Below the pieces are notes generated by a model. It had not been told where the DNA came from, made no database searches, and saw only the letters and a program-made list of their open reading frames with translations. The position numbers and the translations under genes are program-made. From Jannaschia sp. CCS1 (lineage in GTDB: Bacteria > Pseudomonadota > Alphaproteobacteria > Rhodobacterales > Rhodobacteraceae), in NCBI RefSeq assembly GCF_000013565.1, contig NC_007802.1, positions 2,976,001 to 3,040,000 of the forward strand: a stretch of DNA of 64,000 nucleotides. The letters are read 5' to 3'. Below are positions 17,846-26,964 of the stretch, in pieces (positions within the stretch are counted from its first letter, which is position 1; each line of letters begins with the position of its first letter).

Positions 17846-18817
17846 ATGACACATCACGACGATACGGCGACGGCGGCGCGATCTGCGCAAGACGTCTTTC
17901 AAGCGTTCCTCGACCACACATCCAAACTTGTCCTGACCAATGATGCCAAGGGGTACTGCAATCACATCGTCCTGCCTTTCGTGTTTCGAACGGGCGCTGG
18001 TGAGGTTGTGATCGAAACCGAAGATGACCTCCTGATCGACACCATTGAGATTTGCGACTGGATGAAGTCCCACGGGATCACGGATTACCACCGGATCTGC
18101 CGCAGCGCGCAATACCTGCCCAATGGCGACATCGACGGCGTCCACATCACCTATGCGTTGAACAATGCAGTCGCAGTCATGCCGCCCTATGCCAACCGCA
18201 GCATTTTGCGATGCGTTGACGGGACGTGGAAGGTGGTGCTGTCCGAGCATGAAATCGCCAACCCGCTGATGCCGGGAAAGGACACAAGCGCCGCGCCCGG
18301 CGTTTTCTCGGACGATTGGCCCGGGGCGGGTGACGACTTCGACGGGGATCCGGCCACCGCGTTGTCCGTCTATCAGGCAACGATCTCGCGCATGGACGAC
18401 ATGTGCAATGCACGTGACTTCGCGGGCTGGATCGATTGCTTCGTGATGCCCCACGCCATTCATTACGATCACACCGATCACTGGGTGGAGACGCCGGAGG
18501 AGGCGCGCGCGTTTTTCGATATGCTGGTGGGCTCGATGGAAACGGCGCAGGCGGATGTCATCGTGCGGACCGCCAATTTCGCCGCCTTCGTCAGCAAAAC
18601 CCGGCTTCTGGGCTACCACGACACCAGCATGACCAAGAACGAAGCGCTCTGCTTTGGTCCGGTCAAAAGCCGAATGATCCTAGAACACTCCGACGGCGTC
18701 TGGCGGTGCGCCAACGTCACGAATTCCCTGGCCAATGATCGGTTTGCCGAAGGCGCGTTTGCGCCCACGACCCGGCTGCCGACGTTGCGCCAAATAAACA
18801 AGAGGATGCAAGAATGA
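17846..18817 (+). CDS. tandem NTF2-like (SnoaL-fold) protein of unknown function
   Basis: The 323-residue protein appears to be two NTF2-like units in tandem, about residues 10-155 and 170-310. Each opens with a helix, carries a strand with aromatic residues, and ends with a recurring pattern: NRSILRCVDGTWKVVLSEHEIANPL in the first (cited as its parts NRSILRCVDG and WKVVLSE) and KSRMILEHSDGVWRCANVTN in the second. The fold is often used for isomerases, dehydratases or ligand binding. It lies between thiolase and the FadB-type gene and overlaps the latter by 4 bases, so a role in acyl-CoA metabolism is likely but unproven. No catalytic residue can be named. Confidence 0.7.
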   Translation: MTHHDDTATAARSAQDVFQAFLDHTSKLVLTNDAKGYCNHIVLPFVFRTGAGEVVIETEDDLLIDTIEICDWMKSHGITDYHRICRSAQYLPNGDIDGVHITYALNNAVAVMPPYANRSILRCVDGTWKVVLSEHEIANPLMPGKDTSAAPGVFSDDWPGAGDDFDGDPATALSVYQATISRMDDMCNARDFAGWIDCFVMPHAIHYDHTDHWVETPEEARAFFDMLVGSMETAQADVIVRTANFAAFVSKTRLLGYHDTSMTKNEALCFGPVKSRMILEHSDGVWRCANVTNSLANDRFAEGAFAPTTRLPTLRQINKRMQE

Positions 18818-21015
18818 CCGATTTCACCATGCAGACCGACGCCGATGGCGTTGCTGTCATCACCTGGGACGTGCCCGGAAAATCCATGAATGTGCTGAAC
18901 CGGGATGCCTTTGATGTCGTCGAAGAGTTGGTCGATGCAGCGCTGGCCGATGAGACGGTCAAGGGCATCGTGATCACCTCCGGCAAGTCGTCCTTTGCGG
19001 GGGGTATGGACCTCAATGTGCTGGCCTCGATCCGCGCGGAAAGCGGCGACAACCCGGCGGAGGGCCTGTTCAACTTCACGATGAACGGCCACCGCATCCT
19101 GCGCAAGATTGAGCGCGCGGGGATGGAGCCCAAGACCAACAAGGGTGGCAAGCCCATCGCCTGCGCCATTCCGGGCACCTGTGCGGGCATCGGCACGGAG
19201 ATCGCGCTCGCCTGCCACCGCCGTTTCATGGCGGACAATCCCAAGGCGAAGATGGGCCTGCCGGAGATCCTCGTGGGCCTTTTCCCCGGCGCGGGCGGCA
19301 CCACCCGCTATTCGCGCATGGTCGGAGCCATGGCCGCAGCGCCTGTGCTGCTGGAGGGCCGGATGCTGGACCCGAAGAAGGCCAAGTCCGCTCAATTGGT
19401 GGATGAGGTCGTTCCGGCGGACGAGCTGCTGTCTGCTGCCAAGGACTGGGTCTTGAACGCGGCCCCCGCAGACATCGTGAAGCCGTGGGACGCCAAAGGC
19501 TACAAGATGCCCGGCGGCGCGCCCTACCATCCTGCGGGGTTCATGACCTTTGTGGGCGCGAACGCAATGATCCACGGCAAGACCAAAGGCGTCTATCCGG
19601 CCGCCAAGGCGCTTTTGTCGTCGATCTATGAGGGCGCGTTGGTGGATTTCGACACGGCGCTCAAGATCGAGGCGCGGTATTTCACTCAAATCCTGATGAA
19701 CCCCTCGTCATCCGCGATGATCCGGTCGCTGTTCATCAACAAGCAAGCGTTGGAGAAGGGCGCGAACCGTCCTTCCGTTCCCGATCAGACGGTCAAGAAG
19801 GTCGGCATCATCGGCGCAGGCATGATGGGCGCGGGCATTGCCTATGTCTCGGCCTTGGCTGGCATTGAAGTCGTGCTGATCGACGCCGCGCAAGACTCTG
19901 CGGATCGCGGCAAAGCCTACTCGGAAGGGCTTCTCGACAAAGGCATGAAACGCGGCAAGGTGACGGAGGAGAAGAAGGCCAAGGTCCTGGGCCAGATCAC
20001 CGCCACCACGGATTATGATGCGCTGAATGGCTGCGACCTGATTGTGGAGGCCGTGTTTGAAGACCCCAAGGTCAAGGCAGAGGTGACCGCAAAGGCCGAA
20101 GCCGCGATGAATGCAGACGGGATCTTTGCCACCAACACCTCCACCCTGCCCATTACGATGCTGGCCAAGGCATCGTCGCGCGCGGAGCAATTCATCGGCA
20201 TCCACTTCTTCTCTCCGGTCGACAAAATGGCGCTGGTGGAGATCATCAAGGGCAAACAAACCGGGGATGTGGCCGTGGCCAAAGCGCTCGATTTCGTGCG
20301 CCAGATCCGCAAGACGCCCATCGTCGTGAACGACGAGCGGTTCTTCTACGCCAACCGCTGCATCCTGCCCTACGTCAATGAGGGCGTGCGGATGTTGCAG
20401 GAAGGCGTGGCCCCTGCCCTGATCGAGAACGCCGCCAAACTGGTCGGCATGCCGCTGGGTCCGCTGCAATTGACCGACGAGACATCCATTGACCTCGGCG
20501 CCAAAATCGCCCGCGCCACCAAGGCCGCCGACCCGGACTATGACGACACCACCGATGAGCTGATCTTCTGGATGGAAGAGGAAGGGCGCCTGGGTCGCAA
20601 GGCCAATGCGGGCTTCTACAGCTATGATGAGAAGGGCAAGCGGCAGGGCCTCTGGGACGGTCTGGGCGCGCGCTACGCTCAGGCCGATGATCAGCCCGAG
20701 TTGACCGACGTGCAGCACCGCCTCCTGTTCGCGCAGGTGTTGGAGGCCGTCCGCGCACTGGAGGCTGGCGTTCTGATGGACATCCGCGAAGGCGACGTCG
20801 GTGCGATCCTGGGATGGGGCTTTGCGCCCTGGTCCGGTGGTCCGTTCTCCTGGCTCGACATCCTGGGCACGCCCTATGCGGCGGAACGCTGCGACCAACT
20901 GGAGGCCGAGTTTGGCCCCCGCTTCGCCTGCCCGCCCCTGCTGCGTGAGATGGCCGACAAGGGGCAAAGCTTCTACGGCCGCTTCGGCGAGGGTGTGGAC
21001 AGCAAAGCAGCCTGA
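18814..21015 (+). CDS. fadB: multifunctional enoyl-CoA hydratase / 3-hydroxyacyl-CoA dehydrogenase
   Basis: This 733-residue enzyme has an N-terminal crotonase domain (SGKSSFAGGMDLNVL; GTCAGIGTEIALACHRRFMA; GLPEILVGLFPGAGGTTRYS), a central NAD-binding domain (VGIIGAGMMGAGIAYVSALA near residue 330; TNTSTLPITMLA; GIHFFSPVDKMALVEII) and a duplicated C-terminal 3HCDH domain. It hydrates enoyl-CoA and oxidises 3-hydroxyacyl-CoA with NAD+. The FadB and FadJ types cannot be told apart with certainty by eye. It is the last gene of the thiolase operon, followed by a strong bidirectional terminator. Confidence 0.95.
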   Translation: MTDFTMQTDADGVAVITWDVPGKSMNVLNRDAFDVVEELVDAALADETVKGIVITSGKSSFAGGMDLNVLASIRAESGDNPAEGLFNFTMNGHRILRKIERAGMEPKTNKGGKPIACAIPGTCAGIGTEIALACHRRFMADNPKAKMGLPEILVGLFPGAGGTTRYSRMVGAMAAAPVLLEGRMLDPKKAKSAQLVDEVVPADELLSAAKDWVLNAAPADIVKPWDAKGYKMPGGAPYHPAGFMTFVGANAMIHGKTKGVYPAAKALLSSIYEGALVDFDTALKIEARYFTQILMNPSSSAMIRSLFINKQALEKGANRPSVPDQTVKKVGIIGAGMMGAGIAYVSALAGIEVVLIDAAQDSADRGKAYSEGLLDKGMKRGKVTEEKKAKVLGQITATTDYDALNGCDLIVEAVFEDPKVKAEVTAKAEAAMNADGIFATNTSTLPITMLAKASSRAEQFIGIHFFSPVDKMALVEIIKGKQTGDVAVAKALDFVRQIRKTPIVVNDERFFYANRCILPYVNEGVRMLQEGVAPALIENAAKLVGMPLGPLQLTDETSIDLGAKIARATKAADPDYDDTTDELIFWMEEEGRLGRKANAGFYSYDEKGKRQGLWDGLGARYAQADDQPELTDVQHRLLFAQVLEAVRALEAGVLMDIREGDVGAILGWGFAPWSGGPFSWLDILGTPYAAERCDQLEAEFGPRFACPPLLREMADKGQSFYGRFGEGVDSKAA

Positions 21016-21017
21016 CA

Positions 21018-21055
21018 AAAAAAGCCGCCGTCGGGATCATCCGGCGGCGGCCTTT
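21018..21055. terminator. bidirectional intrinsic terminator
   Basis: Arms GCCGCCGTCGG (21024-21034) and CCGGCGGCGGC (21041-21051) pair over 11 positions with one G-T wobble and a 6-nt loop. A run of seven A precedes it, so it is strong on the minus strand, and CTTTCT follows it on the plus strand. It separates the fadB operon from the convergent outer-membrane gene. Confidence 0.88.
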
Positions 21056-21070
21056 CTACGGCAATAAGAC

Positions 21071-21637
21071 CTAGAAGCGGTACGCCGCCCCGATCCCGAA
21101 GGACGTCACCGACAGATCCGAGCCTGCGAAATTGTCAAGGTTCGTGCGCGTGATCTCGGCCCCCACCATGATCTCATCGCTCACCATGTAGTCCGCCCCG
21201 ATTGCGAAATACGATCCGAACTCCGTGCGCCTGCTGTTCGTCGCATCGGTCATCACACCAAAGGTCTGCCCCAAACCGCCTGTAACCAGAACCGGCCCCA
21301 GATCATAGCCAATCTCGATCCCGGCGCGCAGCAACATATCAAGGGTCGGATCGGGCGTCGCGGCGGGCACGACAGGCTCAAGGCTCGTGCTGCCAAACAG
21401 CGCCGCGCCGGTGACACCAAAGACCACATCCCCGCCGTCAAACCGGTATCCACCCGATGCCCCGATCATCAGGCCCTGGCCCTCATTCAGGGTCGTGCCG
21501 GCCATGTTATCAAGGTCTGCGGTCGCGAATTCCAACTGCCCTCCGGCGTAGAACCCCGACCAATCCGTATTCTGCGCGCTTGCAGGTGCGCCGACGCCCA
21601 CCAAAGCCACGCACGTCATTGTGCGAAAAAACTGCAT
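21071..21637 (-). CDS. outer membrane beta-barrel protein
   Basis: This 188-residue protein has a signal peptide ending GAPASAQ. Alternating hydrophobic strands follow (WSGFYAGGQLEFATADL; YRFDGGDVVFGVTGAALFG; EFGSYFAIGADYMVSDEIMV), and it finishes with the aromatic C-terminal residue (FGIGAAYRF) used for outer-membrane assembly. It looks like an eight-stranded OmpA/opacity-type barrel. Its function (adhesin, porin or scaffold) is unknown. It is a single-gene unit with a strong terminator; its promoter region is shared with the divergent acyl-CoA synthetase and contains one perfect DnaA box (TGTGGATAA, 21668-21676). Confidence 0.82.
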   Translation of the reverse strand: MQFFRTMTCVALVGVGAPASAQNTDWSGFYAGGQLEFATADLDNMAGTTLNEGQGLMIGASGGYRFDGGDVVFGVTGAALFGSTSLEPVVPAATPDPTLDMLLRAGIEIGYDLGPVLVTGGLGQTFGVMTDATNSRRTEFGSYFAIGADYMVSDEIMVGAEITRTNLDNFAGSDLSVTSFGIGAAYRF

Positions 21638-21859
21638 ATCTGCCTCATGCGTCTTGTTTGTTTTGATTGTGGATAACTCTGCCAGAAAGTCGCGCGCAAT
21701 ACAAATGCCAATACAAAGAATTGTGCGCGAGCAAACATCTTGCGGTCATTTCGCAAGGGCCCCATAGGCACGAAACCCCTGCCCCTTCCCTTTTTGCGCA
21801 ACCTCCGGCAAGACTTTCGCCAGTTTTCAAGCGACCGCAACCTGGGGAGGAATTGGGAC

Positions 21860-23491
21860 ATGGGGTGGATGAAGGATGAGACGGGGCTCGACAAAACACC
21901 GGCCAATTTCGTGCCACTCACTCCGCTCAGCCATCTTGCGCGCGCAGCCCGTGTCTTCCCAAACCGCGAAGCCGTGATCGACGGCGCGCATCGCAAGACC
22001 TATGCCGAATACCATGCCCGCGTCTCGCAACTGGCCTCGGCGCTTGCCCGGCGCGGGATTGCGCCCGGCGATGTCGTGGCGACCGTCCTGCCCAACACCT
22101 ACCCCCATGCGGAGGCGCATTTCGGCGTCCCTGCCGCCGGAGCGGTCCTGAACGCCATCAATATCCGGTTGGATGTCAGCACAATCGCCTATATCCTAGA
22201 CCATGGAGAGGCAAAGCTGGTGCTGGTCGACACGCAGTTCCTGCCCGTTGTCATGGATGCCGTCGAGGCGATGGATGGCACGCCCCCGATCCTCATCGAA
22301 TGTCCGTCTGCCGTTGCCGGATACCCAGCCACCGGCGATCACACGATCTACGAAGACCTTCTGCGGGAGGGCGATACAGACGCGCCCTGGCACATGCCCG
22401 ACGATGAATGGGAAAGTATCTCGCTCAACTACACGTCGGGCACCACAGGTCGGCCCAAGGGTGTCGTCTACCACCACCGGGGCGCGTATCTGATCACCAT
22501 GGGCACGCCGATTTCCTGGCGCATGACACTTTACCCCAAGTACCTGACCATCGTGCCGATGTTCCACTGCAATAACTGGTGTCACACCTGGATGATGCCC
22601 GCCGTGGGCGGCACGCTGGTCTGCTGTCGCGATATCACGGCCTCCGCGATCTACGATGCCATCGCCGATGAAGGCGTGACCCATATGGGCGGGGCGCCGA
22701 TCGTGTTGAACATGCTGGTGAACGCCAAAGACAGCGACCGCCGCGATTTTGATCACACGGTGGAGGTTTTCACAGCTGGCGCGCCACCCGCAGCCGCGAC
22801 GCTGGCGGCGATTGAGACGATGGGCTTTCACGTCACCCAAGTCTACGGCCTGACGGAAAGCTACGGCCATGCCACCGAATGCGTCTGGCAGGACAGCGAC
22901 TGGTCCGCACTGGATGCGGCGGCGCGGGCTGGCATCAAGGCGCGTCAGGGGGTCGCTTTGCCAAACATGGACCACATCACCGTCATGGACCCCGACACGA
23001 TGGAACAGATCCCCATGGACGGCGCGGTCACCGGCGAAATCATGATGCGCGGCAATTCCACCATGAAGGGCTATTACAAGAATCCCGACGCCACGGCGGA
23101 GGCGTTTGCGGGCGGCTATTTTCACACCGGCGATATCGCCGTGCAGCACCCTGACAGCTACATCCAGATCGCGGACCGCGCCAAGGATATCATCATCTCG
23201 GGCGGCGAGAATATCTCATCGGTAGAGGTTGAGGGCGTGTTGATGCACCACCCCGCCGTGCTGCTCTGCGCCGTTGTCGCCAAGCCCGACGATAAATGGG
23301 GTGAGATCCCCTGCGCCTTCGTGGAGCTGAAAGAGGGGGCGGAGGCCACCGAGGCCGAAATCATCGCCTTCGCCCGCGCGCGCCTTGCGGGTTTCAAGAC
23401 CCCCAAGCGCGTGGTGTTCGCGGAACTGCCCAAAACCTCCACCGGCAAGATCCAGAAGTTTGAGCTGCGAAAACGGGCGCGAGAAAGTTGA
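21860..23491 (+). CDS. AMP-forming acyl-CoA synthetase
   Basis: This 543-residue ANL-superfamily enzyme has the P-loop NYTSGTTGRPKGVVYHHRGA, the motif VYGLTESYGHATE, the hinge region HTGDIAVQHPDSYIQIADRA, the A8 loop KDIIISGGENISSVEVEG, and the catalytic lysine in PKTSTGKIQKFELRKRA. It activates a carboxylic acid to the acyl-AMP and then the CoA thioester. The medium-chain/DmdB-like subgroup is the closest by pattern. I start at ATG 21860 because GGGGAGGA lies 9 nt upstream; the frame is open 40 codons further but is not family-like. It fits the beta-oxidation district. Confidence 0.92.
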   Translation: MGWMKDETGLDKTPANFVPLTPLSHLARAARVFPNREAVIDGAHRKTYAEYHARVSQLASALARRGIAPGDVVATVLPNTYPHAEAHFGVPAAGAVLNAINIRLDVSTIAYILDHGEAKLVLVDTQFLPVVMDAVEAMDGTPPILIECPSAVAGYPATGDHTIYEDLLREGDTDAPWHMPDDEWESISLNYTSGTTGRPKGVVYHHRGAYLITMGTPISWRMTLYPKYLTIVPMFHCNNWCHTWMMPAVGGTLVCCRDITASAIYDAIADEGVTHMGGAPIVLNMLVNAKDSDRRDFDHTVEVFTAGAPPAAATLAAIETMGFHVTQVYGLTESYGHATECVWQDSDWSALDAAARAGIKARQGVALPNMDHITVMDPDTMEQIPMDGAVTGEIMMRGNSTMKGYYKNPDATAEAFAGGYFHTGDIAVQHPDSYIQIADRAKDIIISGGENISSVEVEGVLMHHPAVLLCAVVAKPDDKWGEIPCAFVELKEGAEATEAEIIAFARARLAGFKTPKRVVFAELPKTSTGKIQKFELRKRARES

Positions 23492-23578
23492 CCCCCCGAA
23501 ATTTGACCGCATGTCCGAACCGCTGACAAATCGGCTGAGGCCGAGTACAGTTCCGTATTCAACTATTCGGAGATTTCC

Positions 23579-23881
23579 ATGCAGTCCTTTGTTTTCAGAA
23601 CCCTTGGCGTCGTCGCGGCGTGTCTTGCGGTGGCAGGACCGGCCAGCGCCAATCCGGTCAGCTATTGCTTTGACAATTCCAGCCAGGTGAACGTTTTCAT
23701 ATTTCAGAACAACGGGTTTCTGGCCCACCCGGCGGGGCGACCGGGAAACACGCTTTTCTATCGGCGTGTCGGCAATACCAACCGCTATGTCGGCGACACC
23801 GGGGCGATCTATACGTTTTTGAGCAATGCGCAGGTGACGTGGACCGACGGGCGCCAGATCATTCCGCTGACACGGTGCTGA
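23579..23881 (+). CDS. small secreted protein, 100 aa
   Basis: A signal peptide (FRTLGVVAACLAVAGPASAN) precedes a 75-residue mature protein with a single Cys pair (SYCFDNSS and the C-terminal LTRC) that could form one disulfide. The family is not recognised. It is a separate unit with its own 85-bp upstream region. Confidence 0.6.
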   Translation: MQSFVFRTLGVVAACLAVAGPASANPVSYCFDNSSQVNVFIFQNNGFLAHPAGRPGNTLFYRRVGNTNRYVGDTGAIYTFLSNAQVTWTDGRQIIPLTRC

Positions 23882-24003
23882 CCCGGATGCGGACCAAGAT
23901 TTGGGCGTGGAGTTTCACGGGTGCGGCGACCTATCGTTGAGCGCTCGCGCGCTCTCCTGTATCATCGCGCCATAAACAAAAAACGGCGCGGTGGCACAGG
24001 CGG

Positions 24004-25023
24004 ATGACAGCCCTACAGGAATACAGGCGGCTGGAGGCTCTGGGCCTCTGGCGCGAGCGGGCCGAGGATCAGCGGCGCGAGGTGGTCGTGTCCCTGGGCG
24101 AAGCCACGCTTGTGATGTCCTCTGCGTCGGGGGCCGCGCTTGGCCATTGGTCGCTTCCGGCGGTGGAGCGTCTGAACCCCGGCAAATTCCCCGCCCTCTA
24201 CGCCCCGGCCAGCGACAGCGTCGAAGAGCTTGAGATTGCCGACGCCGAGATGGTGACGGCCATCGAACGCATCCGAACAGCCATCGCCAGGACCCGGCCC
24301 AAGCCGGGGCGTCTGCGGCTGGTCTTAAGCGCGGGGTTTGTTGCCGTGGCAGGCGCCTTGGGCGTCTTCTGGTTGCCCGATGCGCTGACGCGGCAGACTG
24401 TCTCTTTGCTGCCCGAGGCGAAGCGGCAGGAAATTGGCGAGCAATTATTGGGTCAGATGACCCAAATCGCTGGTCATCCCTGCACCGCGCGGGGCGGTCG
24501 CGCGGCCCTTATGCGTCTGGCGATCCGCACCTTCGGGACCGAAGGAACGCCGCAATTGGTGCTTTTTCCCGCCACCATCCCCGATACGCTCAGCCTGCCC
24601 GGCAACATCATCGCGGCCTCCGCCGCCCTGGCCGAAGACTTCGAGACGCCGGAGGTTCTGGCAGGCTACCTTCTGGCCGAGGCCACCCGCCGCGCGGGGC
24701 AGGATCCGCTGGAAACGTTTCTGGCGGAGGCCGGCCTTGGCGTCACTTTTCGCCTTCTGACGACCGGAGAGATCTCAGAAGATGCGATCCACGCCCACGC
24801 CGCGCGCCTGTTGTCGCGGGATGCGGCGATGGTGGAGGATGCGGCGCTTCTGGCGCGGTTCGAGGCGGCGCAGATCTCTTCCCAGCCCTATGCCTTCGCG
24901 CGCGATGTGTCGGGTGAGCAGGTCCTGGGGTTGATCGAGGCCGATCCCATGCGAAGTGGCGGGGCACCGCCGGTGCTGGACGACGCCGATTGGGTGAGCC
25001 TGCAAGAGATTTGCGCCACCTGA
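24004..25023 (+). CDS. membrane protein resembling an M48 metallopeptidase without its zinc site
   Basis: This 339-residue protein has one clear membrane helix (LRLVLSAGFVAVAGALGVFWLP, given here as FVAVAGALGVFWLP, around residues 105-125). After it the order of elements mirrors M48 peptidases: a PGNIIAASAALAEDFETPEV segment like the usual PGG-x-x-x-V-x-x-G-L stretch, then GYLLAEATRRAG where family members have HExxH. The histidines and glutamate are missing, so zinc proteolysis is unlikely. The N-terminal 60 residues are a cytoplasmic beta-rich region. M48 kinship is an inference from pattern. It is followed by a terminator shared with the SPOR gene. Confidence 0.6.
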   Translation: MTALQEYRRLEALGLWRERAEDQRREVVVSLGEATLVMSSASGAALGHWSLPAVERLNPGKFPALYAPASDSVEELEIADAEMVTAIERIRTAIARTRPKPGRLRLVLSAGFVAVAGALGVFWLPDALTRQTVSLLPEAKRQEIGEQLLGQMTQIAGHPCTARGGRAALMRLAIRTFGTEGTPQLVLFPATIPDTLSLPGNIIAASAALAEDFETPEVLAGYLLAEATRRAGQDPLETFLAEAGLGVTFRLLTTGEISEDAIHAHAARLLSRDAAMVEDAALLARFEAAQISSQPYAFARDVSGEQVLGLIEADPMRSGGAPPVLDDADWVSLQEICAT

Positions 25024-25037
25024 CGGCCAAAAACGCG

Positions 25038-25066
25038 AAAAGGGCGCCGTGTTCCGCGCCCCTTTC
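25038..25066. terminator. probable bidirectional terminator
   Basis: AAAAGGGCGC (25038-25047) and GCGCCCCTTT (25056-25065) form a hairpin with one bulged C between two convergent genes. A-rich and T-rich flanks allow termination on both strands. Confidence 0.6.
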
Positions 25067-25082
25067 CAAACTTTCCACAAGT

Positions 25083-26255
25083 TCAGTTGCGCGTGATCGC
25101 ACCCGCAAAGCCCGCGCCACGGGTCTGCACCAACGCACGCCCCAGAGATTGCGGATCACCGTAGGGGCCCGCCATCACCACATACAGCGTCTGCCCCTGC
25201 CGCCTGACCTGCCCCAGACGGGCCGGAAGCCCGGCAGAGGCCAAGCGGTTATAGGCGTTCGTCGCATCGCCCACGCCCTGGAAGGTGCCTGCCAGCACAT
25301 GGCGGTGATTGGCCCCGACCCGCACTTCATTTGCAGGCGCCAATGGGCCATCGGCGATGGGACGTCGCGCACGTGTGACGCCGTCAGGATCAACGGCCCC
25401 GGCAGCGACCGGCGTTGTAATTTCCGCCCCCCGCTCCTCCCGCAACGCAAGCGCCGCTGCGGCGGCCTGGCGGCGCGTGATTACCTGCGTGCCGCGGGTA
25501 ATCGGGACCGATACAAGCCGACGCGGAACCGTATTGGTCCACACCTGCTCCATCGCGGCCTGACCTTGCGGTGTGCCAAGGCCCCGGTAAGGGTTCAGGC
25601 GACCGTCATCCCAGGCCACCTCATACCCCGGAGGGGGGGCGCTCAGCGCGAAACTGCGCGGCGTTCCGGTTTGAGGCTGTGCCCCGCCGCCGCCCGCGCC
25701 GGATTGCGGTTCAACAACATAACCGGGGAAGTTGGCCTGTGGGCCGCAGCGCACGTCCGCCCCGGTGAAATACGGCTGGTGGGCAGCAGGAAGGTTCGGG
25801 CAGCCGGTTGTAATCGGGGCGCTCGCGACCGGTGCGGGGGCCGTTTGCACGGGGGCTGCCACCACGACGGGGGCCGTTTGCACAACCGGGGCCGACACGA
25901 CAGGGGCCGGGGCTGCCGCGACCGGCGCAGGTGCCGTTGTAGCTGCGGGCGCGGGGCCGCCAATCACCGTGACACGGCTGTCGGCGGTCAAATCCGGCTG
26001 GGTCGTCGCCACCCCGCTGGTGGTGACTTGTCCACAAATCTGGTTGCGGTCCTGACCCACACGCGGCACCCATTCCGTCGCCGCCCCGAAGCCCACGCGC
26101 ACGAACATGCAGCCACGGCTGTCGACATATTGAGAACCGGTATAGGACGAGGATGGCGTTTCCGCCGGGATGCCCTGGGCAAGCACGGCCCCTGACATGC
26201 TGAGCCCTGCGGACAGGCCCAAAACGATGGCAAACCGCCATTGCTGAATAGACAT
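25083..26255 (-). CDS. secreted SPOR-domain protein
   Basis: This 390-residue protein has a signal peptide (IVLGLSAGLSMSGAVLAQG), a first domain with Cys residues (RGCMFVRVGFG, QICGQV), a long Ala/Pro/Val-rich linker (about residues 100-170, with many APV repeats), and a C-terminal SPOR domain (RHVLAGTFQGVGDATNAYNR; LYVVMAGPYGDPQSLGRAL). SPOR domains bind denuded peptidoglycan glycan strands at the division septum in the periplasm. The start at 26255 is decided by the signal peptide and GGGGGAT upstream. A cell-envelope or division role is likely. Confidence 0.8.
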   Translation of the reverse strand: MSIQQWRFAIVLGLSAGLSMSGAVLAQGIPAETPSSSYTGSQYVDSRGCMFVRVGFGAATEWVPRVGQDRNQICGQVTTSGVATTQPDLTADSRVTVIGGPAPAATTAPAPVAAAPAPVVSAPVVQTAPVVVAAPVQTAPAPVASAPITTGCPNLPAAHQPYFTGADVRCGPQANFPGYVVEPQSGAGGGGAQPQTGTPRSFALSAPPPGYEVAWDDGRLNPYRGLGTPQGQAAMEQVWTNTVPRRLVSVPITRGTQVITRRQAAAAALALREERGAEITTPVAAGAVDPDGVTRARRPIADGPLAPANEVRVGANHRHVLAGTFQGVGDATNAYNRLASAGLPARLGQVRRQGQTLYVVMAGPYGDPQSLGRALVQTRGAGFAGAITRN

Positions 26256-26327
26256 GCGATATCCCCCAGATAAACGCGTGTGGATATCTAGGGCAAAAAG
26301 TACCGCCAAGTAAAGGGTTTCAAACGG

Positions 26328-26960
26328 TTATTTAGTTCCGAACATGCGGTCGCCCGCGTCCCCAAGACCCGGAACGATGTAGCCGTGGTCGTTCAAATGG
26401 CTGTCCAACGCCGCCGTCACGATGGGCACGTCGGGGTGCGCCTCCTTCATCCGCGCGACGCCTTCCGGGGCCGCCAGCAGGCACAGAAACCGGATGTTGC
26501 GCGCGCCACCCTCTTTCAGGCGGGTCACGGCGGCGGCGGAGGAATTGCCCGTCGCCAGCATCGGATCGACCACAATCGTCAGCCGATCCTCCATCGCCTC
26601 AGGGACCTTGTAGTAATATTCGACCGGTTGCAGCGTCTCAGGGTCCCGATACAGGCCCACAAACCCCACGCGGGCATTGGGCACCAGTTCCAGAATGCCA
26701 TCCAGCAGCCCATTGCCCGCCCGCAGGATCGACACCAGCGCCAGCTTCTTGCCCATGATCGTGGGGGCCTCCATCGGCTGGATCGGGGTCTGCACCGTGA
26801 CCGTGGTCATTGGCAGGTTGCGTGTGACTTCATAGGCCAGAAGGTGGCTGATCTCGCGCAGGAGCTGCCGGAAGGATTTGGTCGAACACTCCCGGTCGCG
26901 CATCAGGGTCAGTTTGTGCTGCACCAGCGGGTGGTCCACGATGGTCAGATGGTCACTCAT
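26328..26960 (-). CDS. upp: uracil phosphoribosyltransferase
   Basis: This 210-residue protein has the PRPP-binding motif [18 protein letters not shown], the [18 protein letters not shown] segment and the uracil-binding C-terminus [19 protein letters not shown]. It converts uracil plus PRPP to UMP in pyrimidine salvage. It is the last gene of the nucleoside salvage operon, 4 bp after the add stop codon. Confidence 0.97.
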   Translation of the reverse strand: MSDHLTIVDHPLVQHKLTLMRDRECSTKSFRQLLREISHLLAYEVTRNLPMTTVTVQTPIQPMEAPTIMGKKLALVSILRAGNGLLDGILELVPNARVGFVGLYRDPETLQPVEYYYKVPEAMEDRLTIVVDPMLATGNSSAAAVTRLKEGGARNIRFLCLLAAPEGVARMKEAHPDVPIVTAALDSHLNDHGYIVPGLGDAGDRMFGTK

Positions 26961-26964
26961 GTCT

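Noticed and set aside
16067-18619. A very long open frame (850 codons) on the minus strand opposite the thiolase and NTF2-like genes
   Set aside because: It mirrors the codon bias of GC-rich genes on the plus strand, has no ribosome site and no recognisable domain; the plus strand genes have full family motifs.
19708-21018. Long minus-strand open frame opposite the FadB-type gene
   Set aside because: Same shadow effect; low-complexity His/Gly/Asp-rich translation with no family pattern.
21660-21720. Imperfect inverted repeat around CGCGCAAT and ATTGTGCGCG and duplicated CAATACAAA between the OMP and acyl-CoA synthetase genes
   Set aside because: The arms need an insertion to pair and the direct repeat is short; not enough to claim an operator.
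12265-23491. Assignment of the acyl-CoA dehydrogenase and acyl-CoA synthetase as DmdC and DmdB of DMSP demethylation
   Set aside because: The architectures fit, but dmdA and dmdD are not present and the two genes are 8 kb apart within fatty-acid genes; a general name is safer.
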